Assembly: GCA_002478885.1 (NCBI GenBank)
Contig: DLKC01000023.1
Coordinates: forward strand, 1 to 64,000
Direction of reading: 5' to 3'
DNA length: 64,000 nucleotides
From: Chitinophagaceae bacterium UBA7600
GTDB taxonomy: Bacteria; Bacteroidota; Bacteroidia; Chitinophagales; Chitinophagaceae
The notes beneath the pieces are model-generated. The model was not told the DNA's origin, made no database searches, and saw nothing but the letters and a program-made list of their open reading frames with translations. Position numbers and translations under genes: made by a program. Positions within the stretch are counted from its first letter, which is position 1; the number at the start of each line of letters is the position of its first letter. This document shows, piece by piece, positions 27,282 to 37,191 of the stretch.

Positions 27282-27445
27282 GCCGGCTCCGGAATTCTCC
27301 TCAACTGCTGTTGCGTCGCACCCTTGTACTGATGGATCATTGATCAATAAACATCATCCATTCTTCGCCAGTCAGTTTGTACGGCATTGTTCAGAACCTT
27401 GAAGTGAGTGACACAACGGACGATGCCATTGGCAATACAGCTTGC
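27282..27445. repeat. Paired intergenic repeat, class A (reverse) plus class B (forward)
   Basis: GCCGGC (27282-27287), then 23 nt, reverse class A core (27311-27330). Forward class B core (about 27401-27417), 22 nt, then a decayed GCTTGC end at about 27440. Core-to-core span is about 108 bases. The right end touches the ftsH stop codon. Confidence 0.8.
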
Positions 27446-29538
27446 TACACAAGTTCCTCGCCTTCAGCTTTCATCGGTGGAACGCTTACGCCGCTGTCAT
27501 AAGGCGGAACACCATCGCTAACCACTCCGGATCCTGTATGTGTTTGACCATTCTGCTCTGCATCGTCAAGTAATTTCTTTTCTTCAAAAGGCCGCTTACC
27601 AATAAGTGTTTCCACATCTCCCTGGAACAAAACTTCTTTTCGCAGCAGCTCCTTTGCGAGTTTTTCTACGTCGTTTCTATGCTCGGTCAAAAGTTGCAAT
27701 GTTCTTGCATATGCCTGGTGAATAATATTTCTTACTTCTTCATCTATCAGCTTTCCGGTTTCTTCGCTGTAAGGTTTGGTAAACGTATTCTCCTGCGATG
27801 GGTCGTAGAAGCTGATGTTGCCAACTTTATCATTCATGCCATATACAGTTACCATAGAATAAGCCATGCGTGTAATCTGTTGCAGATCGTTTGATGCGCC
27901 GGTGGATATTTTACCGAAAAATATTTCCTCGCTTGCCCGGCCGCCAAGTGTCATGCATATCTGGTCCATCAACTGATCAGTATTGTAGAGATATTGCTCT
28001 TTGGGTGTATACTGTGCGTAACCCAGGGCCGCGGTGCCTCTCGGCACGATTGTTACTTTAAGCAACGGGTAAGCATGCTCAAGGAACCATCCGCAGATAG
28101 CATGGCCGGCTTCGTGATAAGCAATGATTTCTTTTTCTTCAGGAAGAATGATCTTATTCTTTTTTTCCAGTCCGCCGATAACCCTGTCAATGGCATCCTG
28201 GAAGTCGCCCATATCAACGCTATCCTTATTTTTCCGGGCGGCGATAAGGGCTGCCTCGTTGCAAACGTTGGCTATGTCGGCACCGGCAAAACCGGGTGTT
28301 TGTTCTGCCAGTTTGTGTATGTCAAGCTTCTGTGAAATTTTAATTGGCTTCAGGTGCACATTAAAGATAGCTTCACGGCCTTTTACATCTGGTTTATCGA
28401 TGGATATCTGCCTGTCGAAACGTCCCGGTCTTAACAGGGCACTGTCTAACACATCGGGCCTGTTTGTAGCCGCAAGAATAATGATACCAACGTCCCCTGC
28501 AAACCCATCCATTTCCACCAGCAACTGGTTTAAGGTGTTTTCTCTTTCATCATTGCTCATAATGGCATTACGTCCACGTGCTCGGCCGATCGCGTCAATC
28601 TCGTCAATAAAAATGATACAAGGGGCCTTCTCTCTTGCTGTTTTAAATAAATCACGAACGCGGCTGGCACCAACCCCAACGAACATTTCCACAAAGTCAC
28701 TACCGCTAAGGCTAAAGAACGGAACCTGTGCTTCTCCGGCAACTGCTTTCGCCAGCAAGGTTTTACCGGTGCCCGGAGGGCCTATCAATAACGCACCTTT
28801 TGGTATTTTACCCCCAAGGGCCGTATATTTTTTGGGACTTTTAAGGAAATCGACAATCTCCATCACCTCCACCTTTGCTTCATCAAGACCTGCGACATCT
28901 GAGAAAGTAATATTAACCCTTGTTCCCTTATCAAATAGTTGCGCTTTTGATTTACCAATGCTGAATATACCTCCTGCGCCGCCGCCGCCGCCGGGTCCGC
29001 CAACTTTGCGCATCAGCAAAACCCAAAGCCCGACAAACAGTAATACGGTTAGTACAGTTTGCGCGATCGGGCCAAACCATTCGCCTTCCTCGTTAGGTTT
29101 TGAATCAACTTCCTTTACTTCGGGATGTTCTTTGTAAAAATCCCTCATACTTGACTCGTACGCTTCCCAATCGGTTACTTTAAACTCAAACAACGGACCT
29201 CTTACATCGGTACTTGGCGTAATGCCTTTGATTTTGTCTTTATAAAAAGGTTTGTACAGGCTGTCTTTGATAATATATATCCGAACGACCTTTTTATTGG
29301 TTACCTGTTCCAATTTATCAACATCGCCCTGGAGCAGCATTTTCTGCTTAAACTCCTGGAAAGATATACTTGACGAATCCGGTGTGGTAATGTTCATGAA
29401 CTGGTAACCGATAAGCAGAATCGCTATCAACGCATAGATCCAGTAAATATTAAAACGTGGTGGTTTCTTCTGACCTCTCTCATCGTTGTTCCTGCCCGGA
29501 AAATTCGGTTTCATTTTATTATTGTCTTCCTGTGCCAT
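27445..29538 (-). CDS. ftsH: ATP-dependent zinc metalloprotease FtsH
   Basis: Membrane-anchored AAA+ protease for membrane and regulatory proteins. Two transmembrane segments flank a periplasmic domain. They are followed by a Gly-rich stretch typical of Bacteroidota FtsH, the AAA module with P-loop GPPGTGKT and the SRH, and the zinc motif HEAGH of the M41 peptidase. The frame is open to 29616, but I chose the Met at 29538 (MAQEDNNK). It is preceded by a GGGAGA-type ribosome site about 10 bases upstream, and the longer version would overlap rsfS. The resulting 697 residues fit the family. rsfS lies directly upstream. Confidence 0.94.
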   Translation of the reverse strand: MAQEDNNKMKPNFPGRNNDERGQKKPPRFNIYWIYALIAILLIGYQFMNITTPDSSSISFQEFKQKMLLQGDVDKLEQVTNKKVVRIYIIKDSLYKPFYKDKIKGITPSTDVRGPLFEFKVTDWEAYESSMRDFYKEHPEVKEVDSKPNEEGEWFGPIAQTVLTVLLFVGLWVLLMRKVGGPGGGGGAGGIFSIGKSKAQLFDKGTRVNITFSDVAGLDEAKVEVMEIVDFLKSPKKYTALGGKIPKGALLIGPPGTGKTLLAKAVAGEAQVPFFSLSGSDFVEMFVGVGASRVRDLFKTAREKAPCIIFIDEIDAIGRARGRNAIMSNDERENTLNQLLVEMDGFAGDVGIIILAATNRPDVLDSALLRPGRFDRQISIDKPDVKGREAIFNVHLKPIKISQKLDIHKLAEQTPGFAGADIANVCNEAALIAARKNKDSVDMGDFQDAIDRVIGGLEKKNKIILPEEKEIIAYHEAGHAICGWFLEHAYPLLKVTIVPRGTAALGYAQYTPKEQYLYNTDQLMDQICMTLGGRASEEIFFGKISTGASNDLQQITRMAYSMVTVYGMNDKVGNISFYDPSQENTFTKPYSEETGKLIDEEVRNIIHQAYARTLQLLTEHRNDVEKLAKELLRKEVLFQGDVETLIGKRPFEEKKLLDDAEQNGQTHTGSGVVSDGVPPYDSGVSVPPMKAEGEELV

Positions 29539-29605
29539 ATTTGATGATTCTCCCTGAGATATATTAATTGCTTTATTGTAAAAAGGTTCAAATGCAAAGT
29601 AAATA

Positions 29606-30013
29606 CTATACTTCATTATGCTCTGTTAAAGCGGCATCGCTCCACAACTCCTCTAGTTTATAGAACTTTCGCGTTTCAGGTTGCATTACATGTATCACAA
29701 TATTTACATAATCAATCAGCACCCAATGCAAAGATTGGCTTCCCTCATGCCTGTAAGGATTTTCATCACAATCAACCCTCAGCACCTCCTGCACGTTATC
29801 AGCAATCGCTTTTATCTGCGTAGTACTTGTGGCCTCACAGATAATAAAAAAATCAGCCACTGCCTCAGGAATCTTCCGCAAGTCGAGTGAAATGATGTTT
29901 TCTGCTTTTTTCTGAGCTAATGCTTTAAGAACAGACTTATAAACTTTAGAATTTCTGGTAAGCTTTGATGAGCCAGGTTTTTTCCGGTTGGCTAATACAG
30001 ATAATGTTTCCAA
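29606..30013 (-). CDS. rsfS: Ribosomal silencing factor RsfS
   Basis: A 135-residue Iojap/RsfS protein that binds ribosomal protein uL14 and blocks subunit joining under starvation. The core is recognisable: LDLRKIPEAVADFFIICEATSTTQIKAIADNV, then HWVLIDYVNIVIHVM and FYKLEELWSDA. An N-terminal extension of about 25 basic residues precedes it. rsfS directly upstream of ftsH is a familiar arrangement in Bacteroidota. It is divergent from birA. Confidence 0.9.
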   Translation of the reverse strand: METLSVLANRKKPGSSKLTRNSKVYKSVLKALAQKKAENIISLDLRKIPEAVADFFIICEATSTTQIKAIADNVQEVLRVDCDENPYRHEGSQSLHWVLIDYVNIVIHVMQPETRKFYKLEELWSDAALTEHNEV

Positions 30014-30151
30014 TAATCAATACAGTTTTATAAGTTAATTTTTATCGGTAGTAATATGTTTTTATTGCATCACAATAACTGTTTTATGCTTTATATTCTT
30101 AGCCACGTCGCATAAATAAAATGACACGAAAACAACTACAAGCGTTTATTT

Positions 30152-30946
30152 TTGCGCAAAAATAGTGATCTTTTGCCACCCTCTTCCACAAATAATCAAA
30201 CCGGGATACCGTTTATAGAATTGCGCTCGGTTGACAGCACCAACAACTATGCCATGCAACTGGTAAACAATGGTTTGGCCGTGAGCGGCACGGCAGTATT
30301 TGCTTACGAACAAAGCTCGGGAAAAGGTCAGCGCGGCAAGCAATGGCTCACTGCTAAAGGCATGAACATAACAATGTCGCTTGTGCTTAACGTCAATTAT
30401 TTACCGGTTTCCAGGCAGTTCCTGCTAAGCGCCGCCATTGCACTTGCAACAAACGATTTTTTTGAAGGCTATGCCAACGGCGATTGCACCATAAAATGGC
30501 CCAATGATTTATATTGGCGTGACAGAAAGGCAGGGGGCATTCTCATTGAAAATATCATTCGCGGGCAGGAATGGCAGTGGGCGATCGTCGGTATCGGCAT
30601 TAACATTAATCAACCTGCATTTGACACCAGTCTTATAAATCCTGTTTCCTTGAAACAAATAACCGGTCGCGATTTTAATGTGGTTGAATTGGCGAAGGAG
30701 TTATGCAACTTTGTTGAAACGCGCTTAATAAAATTAAAATCGGGCGACCACCAGTCGCTGATGGAAGAATACAACAGTAAATTGTACAAGAGAAACGAGG
30801 TAATAAGGCTTAAAAAAGACAACATTAGTTTTGACTCGTTGCTAAAAAATGTAAATGAATACGGGCAGTTGGTCATTGAAAAAGGAATAGAACACCACTA
30901 TAATGTTGGAGACGTAGAATGGGTTTCAAATGACCAGCCAGGTTAA
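30152..30946 (+). CDS. birA: Biotin--[acetyl-CoA-carboxylase] ligase
   Basis: Activates biotin with ATP and attaches it to the carboxylase carrier protein. The 264-residue catalytic form lacks an N-terminal winged-helix repressor domain, so it should be an enzyme only. Family motifs are DSTNNYA, the biotinyl-AMP loop SSGKGQRGKQW (about 54-64), KWPNDLYW and KAGGILIE. Translation appears to start at a TTG at 30152, since no ATG precedes the conserved part. A later start is possible. Confidence 0.88.
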   Translation: MRKNSDLLPPSSTNNQTGIPFIELRSVDSTNNYAMQLVNNGLAVSGTAVFAYEQSSGKGQRGKQWLTAKGMNITMSLVLNVNYLPVSRQFLLSAAIALATNDFFEGYANGDCTIKWPNDLYWRDRKAGGILIENIIRGQEWQWAIVGIGININQPAFDTSLINPVSLKQITGRDFNVVELAKELCNFVETRLIKLKSGDHQSLMEEYNSKLYKRNEVIRLKKDNISFDSLLKNVNEYGQLVIEKGIEHHYNVGDVEWVSNDQPG

Positions 30947-30956
30947 TTTTGTTCTC

Positions 30957-31459
30957 AGCTTTTTTTCGCTTATCACCACTCGTTGCGTCGCACACTTTTA
31001 CGACAGCAACAATATTCGGCAACTTTAATTAGAGTGCTAAACAAACTCCACATCGTACACGTGCGCTTCCCTGTTTTCTGACAGCCTTGCTTCCACCTCG
31101 AACCGGTTATTGAAATAGCCTTTTTTTACTGACTCTGCCAGGTAAAGAAAAACAAACTTTAGCCATCCATACTTTCTGAATTGATGCACATGGGTAAGCT
31201 CGTGTAAAACCCAGGAACGATTTTCCAGAAAGGCGGCTCTGCTTGTATTCCACAAATGGATTGTACTGCCGGTAACAATAGCTACCTGCTTTTCAGCGAG
31301 CACTTGTGAGGCAACCCATGCAACCAGCGACCTTTCTCTTATTGTTACTTTCATATTTAATAGTCTTGCGGCAAGACTGAACGAGTTCATGGCTGCGTAA
31401 AGATAGGAACGTACAAGAGCGCGACGCAAGCGAAGATGCCACGAAGCACTACAGTCGGC
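30957..31459. repeat. Widely spaced pair of the intergenic repeat, class A (reverse) and class A (forward), enclosing a small gene
   Basis: AGC (30957-30959), 22 nt, reverse class A core (about 30982-31000). Forward class A core (31411-31430), 23 nt, GTCGGC (31454-31459). The cores enclose a small minus-strand gene with a HELTH motif, the only pair in this window with a gene between its arms. Confidence 0.75.
31037..31390 (-). CDS. Small HExxH protein, putative metallopeptidase-like
   Basis: A 117-residue protein with HELTH, a zinc-binding motif of gluzincin-type peptidases, in the context WVLHELTHVHQFRKYG. It is followed by FEVEARLSE, where a third ligand Glu could lie. No signal peptide is clear. 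The protein is smaller than a usual peptidase, and similar small DUF4157-like proteins exist, so activity is uncertain. The frame is open to 31429, but that extension is repeat core. Starts at 31390 or 31354 (MKVTIRER) are likelier. Confidence 0.55.
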   Translation of the reverse strand: MNSFSLAARLLNMKVTIRERSLVAWVASQVLAEKQVAIVTGSTIHLWNTSRAAFLENRSWVLHELTHVHQFRKYGWLKFVFLYLAESVKKGYFNNRFEVEARLSENREAHVYDVEFV

Positions 31460-31479
31460 TTACAAAAAATTTTTTTTAT

Positions 31480-31510
31480 AAAAAAAGCCTGCACAAATGC
31501 GCAGGCTTTA
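31480..31510 (-). terminator. Terminator of the M28 peptidase gene
   Basis: A perfect 9-bp stem, AAAGCCTGC (31484-31492) and GCAGGCTTT (31501-31509), with an 8-base loop. On the minus strand it is followed by a T run. It lies 19 bases past the stop. Confidence 0.85.
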
Positions 31511-31527
31511 ACATGATTGGAAAAAAA

Positions 31528-33753
31528 TTATTGTGCCGCCTGGTGAAGAAATGTAGCCATTTTGTTAATAACATCAGCATCGGCCTTAATTTGCTCCTGG
31601 GCCTCTACCCAGCTTCTCTGTTCAATGGCTTCGCGAATACCAGGCATTGTTTTTACTCCATAGCCGGTATAAAATCCGGGAGCATAGATAGAGTGTTTGT
31701 ACCAACCCCTGCGTGGCAGGCCATTTGGTAGCAGCAACTGTTGTTCGGCCTTGTACAACGCGCTGTTAAAAGCATCGGCACCGGAAGGGCTTGTCATAAG
31801 CTTATCCCACTTGGCAGCCGTTTCGTCCGTAGCTCTTTCTAAAGCTGCTAGGGCATTTTGCAGCGGCGAAAAATCTATAAAAGGAACTTCATCTTTAGTT
31901 ACGGGTGCCGCCAGGTGATCGGCTGTGTCCTGGGCAATGCTGTACAAATGCTTTGCAACAATATCATTATCGGCCTTCGTATTTTGACGCAGGTCGTCGG
32001 TAAATTCCATTAGTTCTTTCACATAACCATTGATGGTTTGATAAAGGTTTCTGAAATCAAAAGGAAGTACATCGGCATCTGCAAGCCGAAGCACAGCATG
32101 ACCCGCAGTTTGTGCCAGCGTAACGCCATAGGCAAAAGAAGGGTCTTTAAAACGGCGATACATATCATAAGAATCGAAGATAGAGTGGTATTCGCCGCCA
32201 TTGTCTTCGCCGCCATAACCAAAGTCAAGCGTTGGCACCCCAAGATGCTGGAGAAACGAAGAAAAATCAGATCCTGAGCCAAGTGCTCCTAACTTAAGGT
32301 CTTTATCTTGCATGGCGGCCAGTTTGGCTCTGCCGGAAGAGGCATTCACCACCTTGGCTGCATTTAGCCTGTCAAGCACGCTAACATTGGTTTGCGGATC
32401 GTTTACCTTTCCCGCCAGTTCCGATACAAAAGGTTCAAAAGCATGCGAACCGCCTGCGGAAAGAAAACCCCTTCCGTTACCGTCTGAATTAATATAGGCT
32501 ACGCATTTTTGCTGTAACTCAGAGCCATGGTCTTCGGCCCATTCAGTTGAGCCAATCAACCCTGGTTCTTCTCCATCCCATGCACAATAAATAATGGTGC
32601 GATCGGGTTTCCACCCTTGTTTTACCAATCCGCCGAGGGCTTTTGCCTCTTCCAGCATAGCTGCCATTCCGCTGATAGGATCCTGTGCACCATTTACCCA
32701 TGCATCGTGGTGATTGCCGCGTACAACCCATTCGTCAGGAAATTTTGCGCCTCTGATTGTCGCGACAACATCATAACAGGAAACGAGCTTCCAATCGAAC
32801 TCCATTTTCAGGTGCACTTTTGCCGGGCCTGCGCCAATATGATAGGTAAAAGGTAAAGCGCCCCGCCAATCGTCAGGTGCGACCGGCCCTTCAAGCGCTT
32901 GCAACAAAGGCAAGGCATCGTGATAGCTGATTGGTATTACCGGTATTTTCAAAAGATTAGGCGCTTCATTGTGGCTGGAAATTCGCTTGGCATCCGCTGT
33001 TGCACCCACGCCCGGAGTAAGGGGGTCTCCCGGGTAAATAACCATATCCATAATGGAGCCACGCTGTACACCATATTCATTTTTAAAAGAACCCTTTGGA
33101 TACACATCGCCCTGGTAATAACCGTCATCTTTGGGATCGGAATAAATAATACAACCGATGGCCCCATGTTCCTGCGCAACTTTGGGTTTTATACCCCGCC
33201 AGCTTCTTCCGTATTTTGCTATTACAATCTTTCCTTTTACGTCAATTCCCAATTTATCGAGTATGTCGTAGTCGGAAGGAAGACCGTAGTTGACAAATAC
33301 CAGTTCGCCAGTAACGTCACCATCGGCACTCCACGCATTATAGGTTGGTAATTGGTCCGGCTGATTAGATGTTGCGTCTTCAGCCAATGGCTGCTCCTTT
33401 AAAACCGCCTTATATGGTTTGGGACCGGTCATTTCCAATATGCGCGTTTTTGGAGTGGGAAATAACACCGTGTACGTTTCAATTTTAGCATCAAGTCCAA
33501 ATGATTTAAACCTGTTAAGAATATTTTCAGCAACTGCTTTACTGCCTGCAGAACCAAGGTTATGCGGTTTTGAAGAGAGATCTTTTATTGTTGCTCCGGA
33601 ACTCGCCGCATTCAGAAACTGGTCATAAGAACGTTCGAGTTGAAGCTGTGTTTTTGCATGATCGTCTGTAAACCCTTTAAGTTGCTGCGCATGCACAGCA
33701 GAACCGGAAACAAGAAAAGCCGTAGCGGTTAAAGCATAAAACAATTTGAGCAT
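31528..33753 (-). CDS. M28 family metallopeptidase, glutamate carboxypeptidase II-like
   Basis: A 741-residue exported zinc peptidase. A signal peptide (to about 23, AVHAQ) is followed by a protease-associated insert (about 150-290) and the M28 catalytic core with metal ligands in GNHHDAW, QDPISGMA, WDGEEPGLIGSTEW and YHSIFDSYDMY. A C-terminal helical dimerisation domain completes it. This three-part layout and the ligand blocks closely follow human GCPII/PSMA-type enzymes, which trim C-terminal Glu. The true substrate here is unknown. It stands alone, with its own terminator. Confidence 0.9.
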   Translation of the reverse strand: MLKLFYALTATAFLVSGSAVHAQQLKGFTDDHAKTQLQLERSYDQFLNAASSGATIKDLSSKPHNLGSAGSKAVAENILNRFKSFGLDAKIETYTVLFPTPKTRILEMTGPKPYKAVLKEQPLAEDATSNQPDQLPTYNAWSADGDVTGELVFVNYGLPSDYDILDKLGIDVKGKIVIAKYGRSWRGIKPKVAQEHGAIGCIIYSDPKDDGYYQGDVYPKGSFKNEYGVQRGSIMDMVIYPGDPLTPGVGATADAKRISSHNEAPNLLKIPVIPISYHDALPLLQALEGPVAPDDWRGALPFTYHIGAGPAKVHLKMEFDWKLVSCYDVVATIRGAKFPDEWVVRGNHHDAWVNGAQDPISGMAAMLEEAKALGGLVKQGWKPDRTIIYCAWDGEEPGLIGSTEWAEDHGSELQQKCVAYINSDGNGRGFLSAGGSHAFEPFVSELAGKVNDPQTNVSVLDRLNAAKVVNASSGRAKLAAMQDKDLKLGALGSGSDFSSFLQHLGVPTLDFGYGGEDNGGEYHSIFDSYDMYRRFKDPSFAYGVTLAQTAGHAVLRLADADVLPFDFRNLYQTINGYVKELMEFTDDLRQNTKADNDIVAKHLYSIAQDTADHLAAPVTKDEVPFIDFSPLQNALAALERATDETAAKWDKLMTSPSGADAFNSALYKAEQQLLLPNGLPRRGWYKHSIYAPGFYTGYGVKTMPGIREAIEQRSWVEAQEQIKADADVINKMATFLHQAAQ

Positions 33754-33960
33754 AGCAATTATTTTAGTTGACTAATATATGGCAATATAAGAAAGACATT
33801 TCACCATGCCCATTTATTTGCCATACACTTTTAACCCGCACGGCTGACGGTACGGCCTTTCACGGCATAATTGTTGAATATACCTCTGCCTGTTCAAAAC
33901 ATTTGTTTTTCTTTACAGAACGGGTATTTTACTTTGTAGCTCAAGAATATAAAATCATTT

Positions 33961-34959
33961 ATGCAAACGGGAGAAGATATAAAGCTGCTTACGCAAAAGA
34001 TTGAGCAAGCTTCGGCATTTGCAGGCAACCTGCGCAGCGAACTGGCCAAAACGATCATTGGTCAGCATCACATGGTAGACAGCCTGCTTATCGGCTTATT
34101 ATGCAATGGCCACGTTTTGCTGGAAGGTGTCCCCGGGCTTGCAAAAACACTTACCATAAAAATGTTGGCAGAAGCGGTGCATGCAAAATTTAGCCGCATA
34201 CAGTTTACACCAGACCTTCTCCCGGCCGATGTTATCGGCACCATGATTTATAACCAGTCGCGCAACGAATTCATGGTTAGAAAAGGGCCGATCTTTGCCA
34301 ACTTTATACTCGCAGATGAGATAAACCGGGCACCTGCAAAAGTTCAGAGCGCTTTACTCGAAGCCATGCAGGAAAAACAAGTAACCATCGGTGAAACCAC
34401 TTACAAACTGGAAGAACCATTTCTTGTTTTAGCCACTCAAAACCCGCTGGAGCAGGAAGGCACTTACCCACTGCCAGAAGCGCAGGTCGACCGGTTTATG
34501 CTAAAGGTAATTGTTGGCTATCCCGACCGTAGGGAAGAGCAAATGATCATTCGCCAGCAGGTCCAACAAGTTAAACCATCAGCAGCCACACAGGTCGCCA
34601 GCATTTATGAAATCATCGAAGCGAGAGAACTGGTGAAGCAGGTTTATATGGATGAAAAGATTGAACAATACATTGTTGATATAGTTTTTGCATCGCGCTA
34701 TCCCGACCAGCACAACCTTGTAAAATTGAAGGGGCTTATAAGCTATGGTGCATCGCCACGTGGAAGTATTAACCTTGCAATGGCAGCGAAAGCTTATGCA
34801 TTTTTGCAGAAACGTGGTTTTGTAATTCCCGACGATGTTAAAGCTGTATGTAAAGATGTATTGCGGCATCGAATCGGCATTACCTACGAAGCGGAAGCAG
34901 AAAATATTTCAACAGAAAAGATTATTGAAGAAATCTTAAGATCGGTAATGGTGCCATAG
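33961..34959 (+). CDS. MoxR-family AAA+ ATPase
   Basis: A 332-residue AAA+ chaperone-like ATPase with Walker A GVPGLAKT (56-63), Walker B ILADEINRAP, and the sensor block ATQNPLEQEGTYPLPEAQ typical of MoxR. MoxR proteins help assemble or mature partner proteins with VWA domains. It is followed by DUF58, BatD-like and BatA genes on the same strand, the standard Bacteroidota moxR/bat context. A paired repeat separates it from the DUF58 gene. Confidence 0.92.
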   Translation: MQTGEDIKLLTQKIEQASAFAGNLRSELAKTIIGQHHMVDSLLIGLLCNGHVLLEGVPGLAKTLTIKMLAEAVHAKFSRIQFTPDLLPADVIGTMIYNQSRNEFMVRKGPIFANFILADEINRAPAKVQSALLEAMQEKQVTIGETTYKLEEPFLVLATQNPLEQEGTYPLPEAQVDRFMLKVIVGYPDRREEQMIIRQQVQQVKPSAATQVASIYEIIEARELVKQVYMDEKIEQYIVDIVFASRYPDQHNLVKLKGLISYGASPRGSINLAMAAKAYAFLQKRGFVIPDDVKAVCKDVLRHRIGITYEAEAENISTEKIIEEILRSVMVP

Positions 34960-34975
34960 TTCTTGAAACAATGTG

Positions 34976-35123
34976 GCCGGCACCGGGCTATATGGCATCG
35001 CCTGTTGTGTCACTCGCTTGTACGTTCATAACATTTAGGAGCAAAGCATACAGCCTTGTTGCTTTTTTGATAAAGTACAAGAGTGCGACGCAAGCAAAGC
35101 CGGTTGACAGATAAAAAGCCGGG
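34976..35123. repeat. Paired intergenic repeat, class B (reverse) plus class A (forward)
   Basis: GCCGGC (34976-34981), 22 nt, reverse class B core (35004-35023). Forward class A core (35075-35094), 22 nt, GCCGGG (35118-35123). Core-to-core span is about 90 bases, the tightest pair seen. It lies inside the moxR-bat gene run. Confidence 0.88.
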
Positions 35124-35167
35124 TTTCATAAAAACATAAGCACTTATACGAATAAATTTTAGCAGGT

Positions 35168-36112
35168 ATGGCCCTTTTCAGTAAACGTAAAAAAGCAGTT
35201 GCATCGCAAAATGCTTCTTCTCAAAAGGAAGAAGTTTATGGCGGCCTTACTGTTTCTTCTCTGCTGAAAAAGGTGCGTGAACTCGAAATAAAAAGCAAGC
35301 GGCTAACCAACCACTTGTTCACGGGCGAATACCACACCGCTTTTAAAGGGCGTGGCATGGCCTTCAAAGAAGTGCGGGAATACCAGCCAGGAGACGATAT
35401 AAGGTTTATTGAGTGGAATGTTTCTGCACGAATGGGGCACACTTACAGCAAACTGTTTGAAGAAGAACGTGAACTGAGCGTTTACCTTTTGGTAGATGTA
35501 AGTGCAAGCAGTTTGTTTGGCACCTTTCGCCAGACTAAGAAGGATCTGATCACCGAGATCTGCGCTGTGCTTGCATTTTCGGCAATCAGCAACAACGATA
35601 AAGCAGGGTTGATTTTATTTAGCGATAAAGTGGAGAAGTATATTCCCGCCAAAAAAGGTAAAGATCATGTGCTGTATATGGTGAGGGAACTGATCACGCA
35701 TCAGCCACATTCGGCGCAAACCGATATTGTGCAGGCACTGAATTTTTTGAACGGCACGACCAAACATAAAAGCATTGTTTTTATTTTAAGTGATTTTGCA
35801 GACGCGGGCTATCACCAGGCGTTGCGGGTGGCAGCAAAACGCCATGACGTAATTGGTGTGCAGGCATACGATAAACGCGACGCTGAATTGCCAAAGGCTG
35901 GCATGCTGCAGTTAAGGGATGCAGAAACAGGAAACACGGTGTGGCTCGACAGCAGCGACCCTTTCACCCGCGTGCAGTACAATGCACAGTTTCAGAAAAT
36001 ATTGGCAGATGCAAAATCGGCTTTCCGCAGTGCAGGCGCTGATCTTATGCAGCTGGCAACGGGGGAAGATTACGTAAAAAAGCTACAGGAATTTTTTATA
36101 CGGCGGTCATAG
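35168..36112 (+). CDS. DUF58 domain protein
   Basis: A 314-residue cytosolic protein. The conserved DUF58 block (REYQPGDDIRFIEWNVSARMG, about 75-95) precedes a VWA-like region with LVDVSASSLFG (a MIDAS-like DxSxS) and VFILSDFAD. DUF58 proteins accompany MoxR ATPases and VWA proteins; their biochemical role is not settled. It is the second gene of the moxR-bat group, with a 47-base gap to the next gene. Confidence 0.88.
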   Translation: MALFSKRKKAVASQNASSQKEEVYGGLTVSSLLKKVRELEIKSKRLTNHLFTGEYHTAFKGRGMAFKEVREYQPGDDIRFIEWNVSARMGHTYSKLFEEERELSVYLLVDVSASSLFGTFRQTKKDLITEICAVLAFSAISNNDKAGLILFSDKVEKYIPAKKGKDHVLYMVRELITHQPHSAQTDIVQALNFLNGTTKHKSIVFILSDFADAGYHQALRVAAKRHDVIGVQAYDKRDAELPKAGMLQLRDAETGNTVWLDSSDPFTRVQYNAQFQKILADAKSAFRSAGADLMQLATGEDYVKKLQEFFIRRS

Positions 36113-36159
36113 CATAAATATTGATCAACATTTGAGGAAACTAATAAGCGCATCATTCA

Positions 36160-37191
36160 GTGAGTAATCTTAACGGGCATAGAAAAAATTTTGCCGGGGC
36201 ATTTTTAACGCAGCTCGTTTTACTGTGTTGTTTGTGTTCCGGAAAGGAAGTCAATGCACAAAAGATAACCGCCACAACCGACCGCAATAAAATATTGATC
36301 GGGGAACAGGTAGAACTTGTGGTAAAAGCCGAGGAACTGAACGCACGAACATCTACCCTGCAAAGCTGGTTTAGTATTACAGACAGTACCGGGCATATCC
36401 AGGTGTTAAAACGAGATGCCATTGACACAGTAGAGCTGAATGGCTTTACTACTTATATACAAAAAATAACACTGACTTCGTTTGATTCCGGCAGGTGGGT
36501 GCTACCGCCTGTTACGCTTTCGCTGGAAGACAAAGCTAGCCACAATACGATTGTTATTTCTTCCGACTCCATTGTGCTGAATGTGATACCGGTTGATGTG
36601 ACTGGACTTAACAATTATCACGACATAAAAGACATTGAAACGGTTGAGGTGCAACCCAACTATACACTGTATGCAGCCATTGTACTGTCTGTAGCAGGCC
36701 TTATAGTACTGACCTGGCTTATTTTCCGGCAAAAGAAAAAAACTCCGCAGCTATCTCAACCCCGGTATGCTGAAACTGCCCTTGCGGCAGCCCTAAAGAA
36801 ATTGCGGGAACTTGAAGCCGGGCAATTGGCCGAAAAGGGAAAGGCGAAATTATACTATACAGGACTGACAAATATTTGCCGCGATTACTTCCTGGAACAA
36901 CTGCAGATTTATTCAGCACAGCTTACCAGCGATGAGATCATGTTAAAGCTGAGTGTTTATTTCAGGCAGCAGCGGAAACAAACGGAGTTCTATCAATTGC
37001 TACGGCTGGCAGACGCGGTGAAATTTGCCAAATACCAGCCTTCTCTCGATGAAAATAAAAATGCCGCGAATATTGCCGCGGAGTCTTTGAAATATATCGA
37101 CAGTACGGCACAGGAAGTAAAATCTGCTTTGCATTTTCAGCAATTACAACAGGGCAAAAAAGATAATCAAGTATCCCGCGATGATTTTTGA
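36160..37191 (+). CDS. BatD-like membrane protein
   Basis: A 343-residue protein starting with GTG. It has a signal peptide (about 12-34, VNAQ), an Ig-like periplasmic region (36-165) resembling the N-terminus of BatD, one transmembrane helix (about 170-190, YAAIVLSVAGLIVLTWLIF), and a cytoplasmic helical domain as in DUF4381 proteins. Its start at 36160 has only a distant ribosome site. It overlaps the batA start by 11 bases, so translational coupling is likely. Function within the Bat system is inferred from position. Confidence 0.75.
   Translation: MSNLNGHRKNFAGAFLTQLVLLCCLCSGKEVNAQKITATTDRNKILIGEQVELVVKAEELNARTSTLQSWFSITDSTGHIQVLKRDAIDTVELNGFTTYIQKITLTSFDSGRWVLPPVTLSLEDKASHNTIVISSDSIVLNVIPVDVTGLNNYHDIKDIETVEVQPNYTLYAAIVLSVAGLIVLTWLIFRQKKKTPQLSQPRYAETALAAALKKLRELEAGQLAEKGKAKLYYTGLTNICRDYFLEQLQIYSAQLTSDEIMLKLSVYFRQQRKQTEFYQLLRLADAVKFAKYQPSLDENKNAANIAAESLKYIDSTAQEVKSALHFQQLQQGKKDNQVSRDDF

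Noticed and set aside
28970..29010. GC-rich trinucleotide run within ftsH
   Set aside because: It encodes the glycine-rich linker after the second membrane helix, which is normal in Bacteroidota FtsH.
28124..29137. A 337-codon open frame opposite ftsH
   Set aside because: It is the antisense shadow of a well-supported ftsH, with Ser/Pro-rich composition and no family match.
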